64,000 nt of DNA. Origin: Acaryochloris sp. CRU_2_0. GTDB lineage: Bacteria > Cyanobacteriota > Cyanobacteriia > Thermosynechococcales > Thermosynechococcaceae. Numbering within the stretch: the stretch's first letter is position 1; each line of letters begins with the position of its first letter. Position numbers and translations under genes: made by a program. The DNA lies in assembly GCA_012034865.1 (NCBI GenBank), contig JAAUOM010000008.1, positions 1 to 64,000 of the forward strand, given 5' to 3'. Below, piece by piece: positions 9,060 to 18,819 of this stretch. Under the pieces are notes generated by a model. That model made no database searches and was not told the origin of the DNA. It saw only the letters and a list, made by a program, of their open reading frames with translations.

Positions 9060-9509
9060 TCATGTGTCTGGGTAAAAAGAATCGCGATCGCTCCGTTCTG
9101 GCAGGAGCCAATCCTCATTTTCACCCCCAATTAACACTTGTTTAATCTCAATAAATTCTTGGTTAAATTGCTGGAGGGCGTTGAGCAAGACATCGAGGGC
9201 GATCGCATCACTCGTGCCTAAATCAAACCAGCAGCGCGCCCAGCATCCCTCATGCTCAATCTCACTCATATTGTGCATTAGAGCCATGAGGTTGTTACCA
9301 GACTCCGTATGATAGTCCAAATAACTTAACTCGTAGCCCGCATCTTGTACCTGCAAATTCTCAGCATTAAAACCCCCTAATTTCCCCAGAAAAAACCAGG
9401 AATCAAAAACTTCTTCTAAATATTGTTTTTCCTGCCCAGACAGAACCGTCTCAAACTCTAACCATATCCATACATCAAAGGGATTAAATTCGCGGAACTG
9501 AATATCCAT
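9060..9509 (-). CDS. DUF3531 family protein
   Basis: A 149-residue acidic soluble protein matching the DUF3531 family of cyanobacteria and plastids (FNPFDVWIWLEF, DSWFFLGKLGGFN, SYLDYHTE, CWFDLGTSDAIALDVLL, EIKQVLIGGENEDW). No catalytic motif is visible and the function is unknown. It is convergent with prs, whose stop is 33 bp away, and its upstream region (9510-9692) is shared with a divergent ABC ATPase gene. Confidence 0.8.
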   Translation of the reverse strand: MDIQFREFNPFDVWIWLEFETVLSGQEKQYLEEVFDSWFFLGKLGGFNAENLQVQDAGYELSYLDYHTESGNNLMALMHNMSEIEHEGCWARCWFDLGTSDAIALDVLLNALQQFNQEFIEIKQVLIGGENEDWLLPERSDRDSFYPDT

Positions 9510-9692
9510 AGGTTACAAATAATACAACTGATTGATAGTAGCGCTGAATTTTTTTGACCCTTCAACCCCTCCACTTCTGGTTCAGTACGGGCACACTCCA
9601 AAGTTGGAACCTCTAGTCAATAGAGTTGGGCAAAAAGATTCCTCACCTTCAATTCTGCTCCTGATTGTAGTGGATGGGATTACGCTAAAACT

Positions 9693-10361
9693 ATGCTTCG
9701 ATTAAAACAACTCCTTTATTATCCAGCAGCGACCTCCACTGCTATCCTCAAACAGATCAACCTAGAACTACCACCCCAGCAAATGGGATTGGTGATTGGT
9801 CCGAGTGGATCGGGCAAGAGTACCCTTCTAGAAATTGTGGCTGGCCTAGCGACACCAACGGCTGGGGTTCTCTATTGGCGTCAACAGGAACTCAAGCCTC
9901 ATGATTTACAACAGTTAGCGGGTTTGGTCTTTCAATTTCCAGAACGGCATTTTTGTGGTGGCACTATTTTGGAGGAACTCCGCTTAGGTCATCCTGAATT
10001 GGGTTCAGAACAAGTTTATCAAGCCTTGACAGAAGTCGGATTAGAAGATTTATCTCTCTTCACCTCTCCCCAGTCGTTGAGTGGTGGTCAACAGCGGCGT
10101 CTTTCCCTAGCTGTACAGTTGATTCGTCAGCCCCATCTATTGCTTTTAGATGAACCCACCGCAGGCTTAGATTGGTCTATGCGCAAGCAATTGGCCACTT
10201 TACTAGCCAAGCTCAAACAACACTGGAGTCTGTTAATTGTCACCCACGATCCGGCAGAATTGGTCAGTATTGCCGATCGCTGTTGGATCTTAAATCATGG
10301 CGAATTAGCCCCCACTGATCCCAAAATCTTAAGTTTGCAATACTCTTCTGCCCCCTTGTAA
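9693..10361 (+). CDS. Energy-coupling-type ABC transporter ATPase
   Basis: A 222-residue single ATPase domain. Walker A GPSGSGKST is at residues 36-44, Q-loop FQFPERHF near 80-87, signature LSGGQQRR near 129-136, Walker B LLLLDEPTAGLD at 149-160 and the switch His in VTHDP. The Q-loop FPE, short length and signature resemble ECF/CbiO-type ATPases and the plant plastid ABCI11 group. No permease gene adjoins it, so it must pair with subunits encoded elsewhere; the substrate is unknown. It is convergent with the M50 protease gene. Confidence 0.85.
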   Translation: MLRLKQLLYYPAATSTAILKQINLELPPQQMGLVIGPSGSGKSTLLEIVAGLATPTAGVLYWRQQELKPHDLQQLAGLVFQFPERHFCGGTILEELRLGHPELGSEQVYQALTEVGLEDLSLFTSPQSLSGGQQRRLSLAVQLIRQPHLLLLDEPTAGLDWSMRKQLATLLAKLKQHWSLLIVTHDPAELVSIADRCWILNHGELAPTDPKILSLQYSSAPL

Positions 10362-10391
10362 AGTCTGATACCCAGGATCTGTTCCCCGCCT

Positions 10392-11905
10392 TTATGCCCC
10401 TATCCCGATACGACTAGCCAAACCCGGAGCAAGGGGCATCAAAATTGCCACCATCAAAAACAGTGCCACTAGCCCTAACAACGCTCTCGTATCATCCGGC
10501 TCCGTCAATTCATCTAAACTAGGTCGTTCTAAATCGCGTTGTAGAAATAGGATAATAATCGCCCAATACAACGCAATAGAATTCGCAAGGGCAATAATCG
10601 CTAATAAAATCATCGTGATCCAGGTGGCTCGGCGGGCAATTTGGCGTCCATAGATGGCCTGAATAATCCGACCCCCATCTAGAGATCCCGCTGGCATTAA
10701 GTTTAGCGCTGTGATCACTAAGCCAATCCAACCTACACCCACTAAAGGGTGAACCAGCACCGGGGAAGTTTGTAGAGCCTCTCCTAGAAACAAGTGGGCT
10801 AATGTCCCCACTAAAATGGAGCTACGCAAAAAAGTGATATCTAGCGGCAAGACAGGGATAGAAGGCGACAGCAAGAAGCCAATAATCAGCAATATCAGGG
10901 CAAACAAACCGCCTGCAGCTGGACCGGCCAAAGCAATATCAAAGAGGCTTTGGCGATGGGGTAATAGAGATTCAAATCGATTGAAGATGCCAAAAGAGCC
11001 GATTTGGAGTGCTGGGAAGGAGAACGGCCAACTCAACTTGACCTGATAGCGTTGGGCTAAAAAGCGATGTCCGCCTTCATGAACAGCTAACACACTCATT
11101 AAGCCAATGCCAATTGGCAGAGCATCTAGGAAGCGTTCAGGATGATCTAAAAGGTTAAACGATAAAAGAAAACCACCCGTAATCAAGCAAGAGGTAAAAG
11201 TAGCAATACTGAGAATGACCGCCAATAGGTTTTGAGTCCACCCCCCTGGTTTGGGGTCATTCCGACGCGGTAGGACAATGACGATGGGTTTACCCTCGGT
11301 ATTGGACAGCAGGAAGAGGCGATATTGCTCCGGCAGTAAGGTTTCCAGTTGTTGCGTTAATTGAGCATGGACAACAGCGGCATCTCCCCGCAGATTGCCC
11401 TGAACAATCACCCCATCTTGATAAGGAACGGTTTCCGTGGCAAAGAAGGTGTCAATACCAAAGAGTCCTTGAATCACTTTGAGATCCGCAGCAGGAACAG
11501 GGGGGGAACCAAATTTTTTAAGGGAAGCTCTGGGATGGATGGCAAGGACTCAGCAGGGGTATGGGATGAGGAGGGAGGGGCGATGGAGGCAGAGGTGTTC
11601 TCCATAGGAGTCTCAGGGCTATCGGGGGGAGGCACAGAACGAGAATGGTTGGATTCTTGGTTGGCAATCTGGCGGAGGCGCTTGCCGAGGATAATGTACA
11701 GACTAATAGACACTACAATCCAAAACAGGACGCTAGCCAGGTTGAAGGTGATACCCAGGCTGAGGAGGCCAAAAAATAACAGCCAAGGACCCATCAGCAC
11801 AACGGATTGCAGCCAAACCAATACGCCAATCTGACCTGCAGGCTGGGCACGATAATAGCCCCATCCTAAGATCACAAAAGCGACTAGAACAAGTAAGAAA
11901 GTCAT
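10392..11905 (-). CDS. M50/site-2-type membrane metalloprotease, EGY-like, with one frameshift
   Basis: Two minus-strand frames, 11905-11474 (143 residues) and 11477-10392 (361 residues), are halves of one gene of about 504 residues. The first has two helices (MTFLLVLVAFVILGWG; WLQSVVLMGPWLLFFGL) and a polar linker; its frame continues into the second if one base is added to the run of seven Cs (minus strand) near 11503, giving VPPPVPAADLKVIQGLFGID. The second half carries the zinc motif HEGGH in VLAVHEGGHRFLAQ, the LMPAGSLDGGR motif and six or more helices. Plant and cyanobacterial EGY/S2P-like proteases have this order. It would cut membrane proteins within the bilayer. If the frameshift is real, the gene is broken. 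Confidence 0.85.
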
Positions 11906-11971
11906 AGGCTCTGTGGCGTCAATGGGGTGAACAGGATTATGTCATGCTCGGGCATGGCCAGTCGTTTAGGA

Positions 11972-13231
11972 TTAGGATGGAGCTTGCAACGTGGTTTTGG
12001 AGACAATTCGAGTTTTTTTGCGATCGCCCTCGGACAAAGCTTCACCTTTTTGCAGGCGTGTCGCACTCCCTTGCAAAATGGTAGCTGCGTTTTCATCCCC
12101 CATCTGCAAGGCCGTATTCGCTGCCATTTGCAGCATAGTGGCAGCTCCTGCGCGATCGCCTGCTTGTAATTTCGTCTCGGCAATTTGCGTCTGCCGATAC
12201 TTGGCTAAGGCTAAAATATTTTGCTGCACCTCCGGGTTGGTCTGGGGCTGATAACTTTCGGTAACCGTAATTTCAGCAGGAACTTTCTCCGAAAGCAGCC
12301 CCGTTTGGCCGAGGGCAGGATTATCATAACGCACTTGAATCGTGGCAATCGTCTGCCGACCCAAGGGCAATTGATCAATATAAAGATTGGCCAGCACGGT
12401 TCGTTTCATTTGGGTCATCAGATCACCCAGGCGCACCACCGCGAACTCACCTTCTTGGGTAATGGGTAACTCCACGGTTTCCGGAGTGACTTGAGCGACG
12501 GGTTTGAGGTTGGCTAAACGAACCCCAGGGCTGAGGACAAAGAGAAAATGGGCATTGGTCAAACCCACGGACTCAATGCGGGTAAACAGGTGATTAAAGG
12601 CATCCACGGCATTTTCGGGTTTCTCGATAAAGGAAAGACTGCCCCCACCTGCATCAGCAATTCCTTCTAGGACATCTTCATTCCAATGGCTACCAAAGCC
12701 TAGGGTATTGAGGGTGATGTTATAGCTGGCTGCCAATTCGGCAAATTGCTGACAGCGTTTGTTATCCCCATGTTCATTTTCGCCATCTGTGAGCAGAAAA
12801 GCTTGAGAAATCGTCCCTTGCTTGCCCACCGCCAATTCTTCAATGCCCAGTTTCATGCCATCATCAATGGCGGTGCCTCCCTTAGGTTCTAACCGTTGAA
12901 TGAGGGCTTTAATTTGTTGGGGATCCTCGACGGTTTGATTGGGAATCAGAACCTTGGCATGGTGATCAAAGGCCACGACCGAGATGCGATCGCCCGGATT
13001 CAGTCGATCCACTAAACTTTGAGCCGCCTCTTTCACCGTCATCAAAGGTCGTCCAGACATCGACCCACTGTGATCCAAAATTAAACATAGGTTCAGGGGG
13101 GCATTGCGCTCACCCTTGCCAACCCCCGTCTCACTCACGGCAGATACAGCAATGGACAATTGTCGTTGTTGGGTCTCTTGGGAGGCATCTAAATGGTCAT
13201 CATTGAGGGCTAGGCTCAAGCTGACATTCAT
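11972..13231 (-). CDS. VWA domain protein
   Basis: A 419-residue protein with a von Willebrand factor A domain. The MIDAS metal site is intact: DHSGSMSG at residues 53-60, the Thr in PKGGTAIDDGM, and the Asp in LLTDGENEHGD. There is no signal peptide or membrane helix, so it should be cytosolic. A beta-rich middle part (VELPITQEGEFAVVRLGD) and a helical C-terminus (LALAKYRQTQIAETKLQAGD, then LQMAANTALQMGD) follow the VWA part, as in many cyanobacterial and actinobacterial YfbK-like proteins. It probably binds a partner protein through Mg2+; the partner is not apparent. It lies 66 bp upstream of the M50 gene on the same strand. Confidence 0.85.
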   Translation of the reverse strand: MNVSLSLALNDDHLDASQETQQRQLSIAVSAVSETGVGKGERNAPLNLCLILDHSGSMSGRPLMTVKEAAQSLVDRLNPGDRISVVAFDHHAKVLIPNQTVEDPQQIKALIQRLEPKGGTAIDDGMKLGIEELAVGKQGTISQAFLLTDGENEHGDNKRCQQFAELAASYNITLNTLGFGSHWNEDVLEGIADAGGGSLSFIEKPENAVDAFNHLFTRIESVGLTNAHFLFVLSPGVRLANLKPVAQVTPETVELPITQEGEFAVVRLGDLMTQMKRTVLANLYIDQLPLGRQTIATIQVRYDNPALGQTGLLSEKVPAEITVTESYQPQTNPEVQQNILALAKYRQTQIAETKLQAGDRAGAATMLQMAANTALQMGDENAATILQGSATRLQKGEALSEGDRKKTRIVSKTTLQAPS

Positions 13232-13468
13232 AATCTATTTCTCTTCATGCAATCGTGATTCTGGTCGCTTTGCTTGGTTGGCTGGAATTGAACGATAGCT
13301 GCCCACTCTCACCAATAAGGATAGAACCCTTTACTCCCCTATCCTACGTCTTTGCGACTCAATGTTGCCCGATTAGGGGTATGTCTTTTCAGCTTATACC
13401 GTCAATAGATTGCCCCCCTAGCCGACCACTATTGAGAATTAGAGTGATGCAGAGTAGGATCGGGCGCG

Positions 13469-14479
13469 TTAGACTCCTGAATCTAGCCCCAATTCTCGTT
13501 GGAGTAATTCAATGGACTGGGGGTCAATATAGTTGCGGCAGCAGACAATTTTAGGGAGCCGAATTAAATCGGGTTCAGCCGCTAAAATAGCCGCTTTTAG
13601 GGTTTCGCAACTGGCTTGATCACTAATAATGGTCTGGGCATGACGGATGACGGCATTTAATTTGTAGGCGTCCTTACACTCAGCGCTCATCACATATACT
13701 TCTTCCCCACGCAGGCTGTAAATCATCACCTCGGCCACCCCTAACGTCCCAGAACTGAGACTAACCAACCCTAAACGGCTACCTTCGGGTAATGCCTTAA
13801 TCAGTTCTAGCTCTTCCGAGTAGTCATAGATATCAATGGGAATAATGCGGAATGCCTTGGGATCACTGTGATCGGCTTGGACTGCCCCCAAGATTTCTTC
13901 CGCTTGGGTGGCAAAATAACGAACCGTCACAACCGTAGCAGCACTGCTGGATTTTAAGTTGACCGCTAATTCCTCTAGGAATACGAGTTGGATGGTAATG
14001 GATAGGGATTGCTGAAGTTCCTGCACCATAATTTCTCCCGCTCCCCAATCGTGTTTAGGAACCGTGATGATGACGCTGGTGCTAGCCCGCAAACGTTCGG
14101 TAATGGCATTGAGAACCAGCTCTTCTACTTGTTTGAGGGTATAGCCGCGTTGCAAGAAGCCATCTAAACTTTGTTCAATCAGTTCGGAGACTGGCGTAGC
14201 GGTTTCTGCTTCCGAAATGGGTAAGGATTCTTGACCCAAGGCTCGGACATAGATGCCAGAACCCACTTGGGCTTCTACAAAACCAGCCGTTTCTAAGCGT
14301 TCATAGACTTTGCTGATGGTGTTGCGGTGCAATCCCGTTTGCATGGCCAATTGCCGTGTACTGGGTAAGCGATAGCCCGGGGGAAATTGCCGAGATGCGA
14401 TCGCAAAGCAAATTTGATTAAATAACTGCGTTGAAGCCGGAATCTCGCTGTCAGGCTGAATAGTAAACTGGACCATCAT
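13469..14479 (-). CDS. GntR-family transcriptional regulator
   Basis: The N-terminal 75 residues form a GntR winged helix (QLFNQICFAIASRQFPPGYR, LPSTRQLAMQTGLHRNTISK, RLETAGFVEAQVGSGIYV). A helical linker and a C-terminal part of about 230 residues follow (VIITVPKHDWGAGEI, VVTVRYFATQAEEI, SRLGLVSLSSGTLGVAEVMI), which looks like a periplasmic-binding-like or sensory fold rather than the aminotransferase domain of MocR proteins. The start is placed at the MMVQFTIQ pair (14479 or 14476); a further ATG lies at 14518. It is divergent from a dienelactone hydrolase gene across about 200 bp, so it may control that gene or itself (inference). Confidence 0.8.
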   Translation of the reverse strand: MMVQFTIQPDSEIPASTQLFNQICFAIASRQFPPGYRLPSTRQLAMQTGLHRNTISKVYERLETAGFVEAQVGSGIYVRALGQESLPISEAETATPVSELIEQSLDGFLQRGYTLKQVEELVLNAITERLRASTSVIITVPKHDWGAGEIMVQELQQSLSITIQLVFLEELAVNLKSSSAATVVTVRYFATQAEEILGAVQADHSDPKAFRIIPIDIYDYSEELELIKALPEGSRLGLVSLSSGTLGVAEVMIYSLRGEEVYVMSAECKDAYKLNAVIRHAQTIISDQASCETLKAAILAAEPDLIRLPKIVCCRNYIDPQSIELLQRELGLDSGV

Positions 14480-14688
14480 AGGCCAAGAAGGATGATAAAG
14501 CAGCAATCCCTCTATCATAGGAGTTGAGGAGAATCATTAACAGCTAAACCACCAAATCGAAATTGAGCTAACGACAATATATGTATTCATCATTGCAAAG
14601 CCTGATGTGCTGTTCTAGGGTGATGGCCTCACATAAATTAATGTTCTTTAGTCACTAGGAATGAGATATCACATCAGGAGAAGGGAAG

Positions 14689-15441
14689 GTGGTTGAGATT
14701 CATACAGACAGGATTGCCATCACCAATGCGGGGTTACTCATAGATGCCTATTTGGCTCAACCTGCGGAGCAAGGGTCTTATCCAGGGGTGATTGTTTTCC
14801 AAGAAGTGTTTGGGGTGAATACTCATATTCGGGATGTGACGGAACGCATTGCCCGATTGGGATACGTGGCCATTGCCCCGGCGCTCTATCAACGCCAAGC
14901 CCCAGGATTTGAAGTGGGTTATACCCCTGCTGAACTCGAACAAGGGAGAGCCTATAAAAATCAGACCACGGCAACGGAACTCCTCAGCGATATTCAAGCA
15001 ACCCTCGCCTATTTAAGTCAAAAAGATAATGTTAAACCCGTTTTTGGCACCATTGGCTTTTGTTTTGGCGGGCATGTTGCCTATCTCGCAGCAACACTGC
15101 CGCAGATTAAAGCCACGGCCTCTTTCTATGGTGCGGGTATTACCACTATGACCCCTGGGGGTGGCCCTGCAACCTTGACGCTGACTGCCGCCATTCCAGG
15201 GGTCATTTATGCCTTTTTTGGTACCCAAGACGCTCTGATCCCTGCGGAGGATGTTGAGCAAATCCAGACCGCTCTACTGACCTATCAGATTCAGCATCAG
15301 ATTTTTACCTATCCTGCTGAGCATGGTTTCTTTTGCGATCAACGCGTGAGCTATCAAGCGGAAGCAGCGGCTGATGCCTGGGAGCAAGTCCAGCAGATCT
15401 TTCAACAAGTCTTGTTAGGATCAGATCCACTGCATTTATAA
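14689..15441 (+). CDS. Dienelactone hydrolase family protein
   Basis: A 250-residue alpha/beta hydrolase. The triad is visible: nucleophile Cys in GFCFGGHVAY, Asp in GTQDALIP and His in PAEHGFFCD. VIVFQEVFGVNTHIRDVTER is the typical N-terminal signature. It hydrolyses ester or lactone bonds; the cyanobacterial substrate is unknown. A GTG start is supported by AGGAGAAGGG beginning at 14676. The coding sequence ends 3 bp from the convergent end of rne. It is divergent from the GntR gene. Confidence 0.88.
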   Translation: MVEIHTDRIAITNAGLLIDAYLAQPAEQGSYPGVIVFQEVFGVNTHIRDVTERIARLGYVAIAPALYQRQAPGFEVGYTPAELEQGRAYKNQTTATELLSDIQATLAYLSQKDNVKPVFGTIGFCFGGHVAYLAATLPQIKATASFYGAGITTMTPGGGPATLTLTAAIPGVIYAFFGTQDALIPAEDVEQIQTALLTYQIQHQIFTYPAEHGFFCDQRVSYQAEAAADAWEQVQQIFQQVLLGSDPLHL

Positions 15442-15444
15442 CCT

Positions 15445-17496
15445 TCACTCGTCTTCATCGGGTTGCAAAGACAATTGTTTGCCCGCAGTTGCCGAGGATC
15501 GACGCCGTCGACGACGAGGAGATGAGTTTGATGCATTCGCCACTGTCTTCTTTCCCGGTTTGTCTTCGGTAGGAAGCTCAATGGAAGTTGACACCTGCTT
15601 CTCAATAGCGGGGAACACCATAGCCACGGTTGTTGCCTGAGATGGCATTTCCACCTCAGATGGCTCAAGCTGACCAGAACCAGATAGTAATACTGTGGCT
15701 GATGGAGCTTGGGCTGATACAATTTCACTGGAAGAGTCGCCAGGGGATAAAATTTCGACAATGGCCGATTTGGGCTTTTTGATCTCTCCTGGGAAGAGTA
15801 CCGTCGGAGAAATACCCATGAAGGCATAGATATCTTGTTCCTCTAGGGTCATTGCCACTGAAATAACTTCTGGAGGGGTTTCTTGGCGTTGGCGGAAACT
15901 ACTGGGGCGATTTCGAGAACGGTCGTTACTGCCACTTTGGGTCGATCCATTGGTATCACTGATGATCACTTTACCAGGCTTCGGATCCGGGGAAGATCCT
16001 TGCCGAAGGAGACGAGGACTTAAGGAATCTTGAGTTAAATTGTCGCCCAATCTGGAGCGACGACGACGGCGACGATTACCCCTTTCTTGGTAGCTAGGGT
16101 GGTTGGTTAAATCTAGTTCTTGCAGATCCTCTGTGGCATCAAAGTGCAATGGCTCGTTGAAGGGAGCTGAGAAAATTGGCAGTGAAGCCCCAGCAGCACT
16201 CATGGTCTCAATTGGGCTAGTCTCAAACTCATCTAGTTCGCTCAGGGTTGGCAGGGTTTCACCTGGTAGCTTCACTAAGTGCCCTAAACCACCACAGGCA
16301 GGACAAGGCATACCGAATAATTCATAGATATTTTGTCCTTGACGTTTGCGTGTGAGTTCGACGAGTCCTAATTCCGATAATTGAGCAATTTGAGGGCGGG
16401 CTTTATCTGCTTTCAAGGCTTTATTGAAGTGCTCTAGAACTTGCAGTTGATCCCGCCGTGCATCCATATCGATGAAATCAATGATAATGACGCCAGCAAT
16501 ATTGCGGAGGCGGAGTTGACGGGCAATTTCAGCAGCGGCTTCACAGTTGGTCCACAAGACGGTTTCCCGAGCAGTGGCGGAGCGGGTAAAGGATCCAGAA
16601 TTGACATCGACAACAGTGAGAGCCTCAGTACGCTCGATAATGATATATCCGCCGGAAGGCAGATCAACCCTAGGTTTTAAGGCCTCTCGAATAGCAGCAT
16701 TTACCCGGAAGTACTCCAAAATTGAGGTGGGTTCTCGATGCTGATCGACTAGGACACCTTGGGGAAGTTTATTGGCATCGTTCCAGTTCACCAGATGTTG
16801 TTTGACCCGTTTGAGGCCAGAAGCAGAATCAACCACGATCCGGTTGACATTACTGCTATAGACATCCCTAAGAACCCTCTGAATAAAATCATTATCGCGA
16901 TCTAATAGCGCCGGAGCACGGGTGGACGCGGCCTGTTGTTGCACACTTTCCCACTGTCGCTGTAATACCTCCAAATCCTCAATGATGGCTTCTTCAGAAA
17001 CGCCCTCTGCTTCAGTCCGAACCAGAAGACCCATGCCAGCAGGTTTGATTAAAATACCTAAGGCTCGCAGGCGGTTGCGTTCATCTTCTGAGCGAATGCG
17101 GCGGGATAAATTGACACCTCGACCTGCGGGCATTAAGACCAGATAGCGACCTGGTAAAGAAATTTTGCCTGTGAGCCGTGGGCCTTTAGTTCCCGTGGGC
17201 TCTTTCATGATTTGAACTAAAACTTTTTGTTGGGGTGTTAATAATTCGGTAATTGCACCAGAATTACGCTTAAGGCGCACTGGGCCTAGGTCACTAACAT
17301 GGATAAAGCCATTGCGTTCGGCATCACCTATGTTGACAAACGCGGCGTCAATGCCGGGTAAGACATTTTCGACAATGCCAAGATAGATATCTCCGACCTG
17401 ATGGCTACCCGTGGCAACGATCAATTCTTGGATTTGATCTTCTGAAAAAACAGCAGCAATGCGATACTGCTCGGCAATAATGATTTGCTTGGGCAT
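15445..17496 (-). CDS. rne: Ribonuclease E/G family endoribonuclease
   Basis: A 683-residue RNase E, in the size range of cyanobacterial enzymes. The S1 RNA-binding domain spans about 35-120 (GDIYLGIVENVLPGIDAAFV, then RNGFIHVSD). The catalytic DNase I-like domain has the Mg2+-binding Asp residues in VVDVNSGSFT and IIIDFIDM, and the Zn-link Cys pair in CPACGGLGHL. The non-catalytic tail is Ser/Pro-rich, contains RRRRRRS-type basic patches near 475 and near 670, and ends QPDEDE. It starts mRNA decay and rRNA processing. The gene is preceded by about 500 bp without another gene, fitting the long auto-regulatory leader known for rne. Confidence 0.95.
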   Translation of the reverse strand: MPKQIIIAEQYRIAAVFSEDQIQELIVATGSHQVGDIYLGIVENVLPGIDAAFVNIGDAERNGFIHVSDLGPVRLKRNSGAITELLTPQQKVLVQIMKEPTGTKGPRLTGKISLPGRYLVLMPAGRGVNLSRRIRSEDERNRLRALGILIKPAGMGLLVRTEAEGVSEEAIIEDLEVLQRQWESVQQQAASTRAPALLDRDNDFIQRVLRDVYSSNVNRIVVDSASGLKRVKQHLVNWNDANKLPQGVLVDQHREPTSILEYFRVNAAIREALKPRVDLPSGGYIIIERTEALTVVDVNSGSFTRSATARETVLWTNCEAAAEIARQLRLRNIAGVIIIDFIDMDARRDQLQVLEHFNKALKADKARPQIAQLSELGLVELTRKRQGQNIYELFGMPCPACGGLGHLVKLPGETLPTLSELDEFETSPIETMSAAGASLPIFSAPFNEPLHFDATEDLQELDLTNHPSYQERGNRRRRRRSRLGDNLTQDSLSPRLLRQGSSPDPKPGKVIISDTNGSTQSGSNDRSRNRPSSFRQRQETPPEVISVAMTLEEQDIYAFMGISPTVLFPGEIKKPKSAIVEILSPGDSSSEIVSAQAPSATVLLSGSGQLEPSEVEMPSQATTVAMVFPAIEKQVSTSIELPTEDKPGKKTVANASNSSPRRRRRRSSATAGKQLSLQPDEDE

Positions 17497-18012
17497 TCAA
17501 ATTCCTCAAAAAAACTGAGCCAACAGACAACTAGGTTCATGTCTGGGGCTTAACTCGTATTAACAAAAGAGATTGGGAGTCTTGTTTGTTCAAGATCGAT
17601 ATAGATGTTTAGATGTTCGGCGACTGCATTGATATTTGGAAACTGATCGTAGATTTGTTGCCAGGGATATGGAAAGATTGCTTGAGAAAATTTTAGATCT
17701 TCTCGCAAGAGCAAAGAGTGATTCTTGCAATTCCAAAACTCAGGGGGTAGGAAGGAAAATCTTTACAAAGAGCTTCACGAGACCCCTAGGCAGAAGCCTA
17801 AATGAAACGGCCTGAGCGCCACCTCACTAGGTCTTGACATTAACAGCATTGCTAAATCCTGTTAAACCTCCCCATGTTCTGCTTTCTACGAAAGCTTGGG
17901 TATGGGAAATTTTGACATCTTGTTATTGGCAAAGCTTCTGTTGAGGAGCATTATAGCGTGGAGTCTCGGTTGTGCTCACGCCAAGAGATGTAAATTTAAC
18001 AAGATCTGTTGA
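17497..18012 (-). promoter_or_regulatory. Long non-coding region upstream of rne (probable leader)
   Basis: This 516 bp region between cobS and rne on the same strand holds no gene I can support. Bacterial rne transcripts commonly have long 5' untranslated regions through which RNase E limits its own synthesis, and the size fits that. I cannot identify the transcription start or a conserved structure by eye. Confidence 0.4.
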
Positions 18013-18765
18013 TTACATCAGCGTCCAAGAGCATAGGATCAGTGCCTCAGTCCATTCTACGATAGCACCGTAGACATCACCAGTCATCCCTTGAAATTGG
18101 CGGTAAAACCAGTAACTGACCCCTAATGCTAAGCTGCTACCACTAAGGATGCCCCACACAACTCTCTGTCCAGTCACAGGTGGCCAATAATATTGGTACA
18201 GGGCAGTGGCGACAAGACCGAACACTCCCGGCCAGAAATCTCTAGATCCTTGAAAATTCTGGGTATGAAACGCTCCTTTCCCCTCTGATTTGAGGTAAGG
18301 ATAGGTTGCGATCGCCATCACCTGAGCCATGCGTCCCCAAACCGTAGCCGTCACCAGGATGGGCAAGCGAAAATGAGACAGCTCACTTAAGGCACAGAGT
18401 TTCAGCAAAACGATGATAGTTCCAGCCATGACCCCAAAGGCCCCCGTTTGGCTATCTGCCATCACCCGCAGGCGTTGGTCTGGATCCATCACCGCCAAGC
18501 CATCGGCAGTATCGATGGCTCCATCCAGATGTAACCCTCCTGTCAGCCCTATCCACAGTCCCACCTCTAGGGCACTGCGGGTCAGGACTGGCATCTGCAA
18601 GTAGGCGAGCGCGTAATCGATCAGACCCAAGCTAGTGCCTAGGCAGAGACCCACCAAGGGTGCCCACCGAGCAATACGCTCAAAGTCTAAAGTCCAAGTT
18701 GGGGGAAGGGGTAAGCAGGTATAGAAGGCGATCGCACCCCCAAACTGCTGAAAAATTTGTTTCAT
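18013..18765 (-). CDS. cobS: Adenosylcobinamide-GDP ribazoletransferase (cobalamin synthase)
   Basis: A 250-residue CobS. It joins adenosylcobinamide-GDP and alpha-ribazole in the last steps of cobalamin (here probably pseudocobalamin) synthesis at the membrane. The N-terminal AIAFYTCLPLP matches the family FLTRLPVP region; the acidic signature GLHLDGAIDTADGLA and DPDQRLRVMADSQTGAFGVM are present, and hydrophobic helices fill the rest. The length is standard. It is followed by the long rne leader and preceded 54 bp upstream by the end of the helicase gene. No other cob gene is nearby. Confidence 0.93.
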   Translation of the reverse strand: MKQIFQQFGGAIAFYTCLPLPPTWTLDFERIARWAPLVGLCLGTSLGLIDYALAYLQMPVLTRSALEVGLWIGLTGGLHLDGAIDTADGLAVMDPDQRLRVMADSQTGAFGVMAGTIIVLLKLCALSELSHFRLPILVTATVWGRMAQVMAIATYPYLKSEGKGAFHTQNFQGSRDFWPGVFGLVATALYQYYWPPVTGQRVVWGILSGSSLALGVSYWFYRQFQGMTGDVYGAIVEWTEALILCSWTLM

Positions 18766-18819
18766 GGGAAGCCGTCAATAAACTTCTCCCAGTCGATGTC
18801 AGAACCACTCCTATTATTT

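Noticed and set aside
17821-17880. TTGACAT promoter-like match on the plus strand in the rne leader
   Set aside because: No convincing -10 element at proper spacing, and no plus-strand gene follows.
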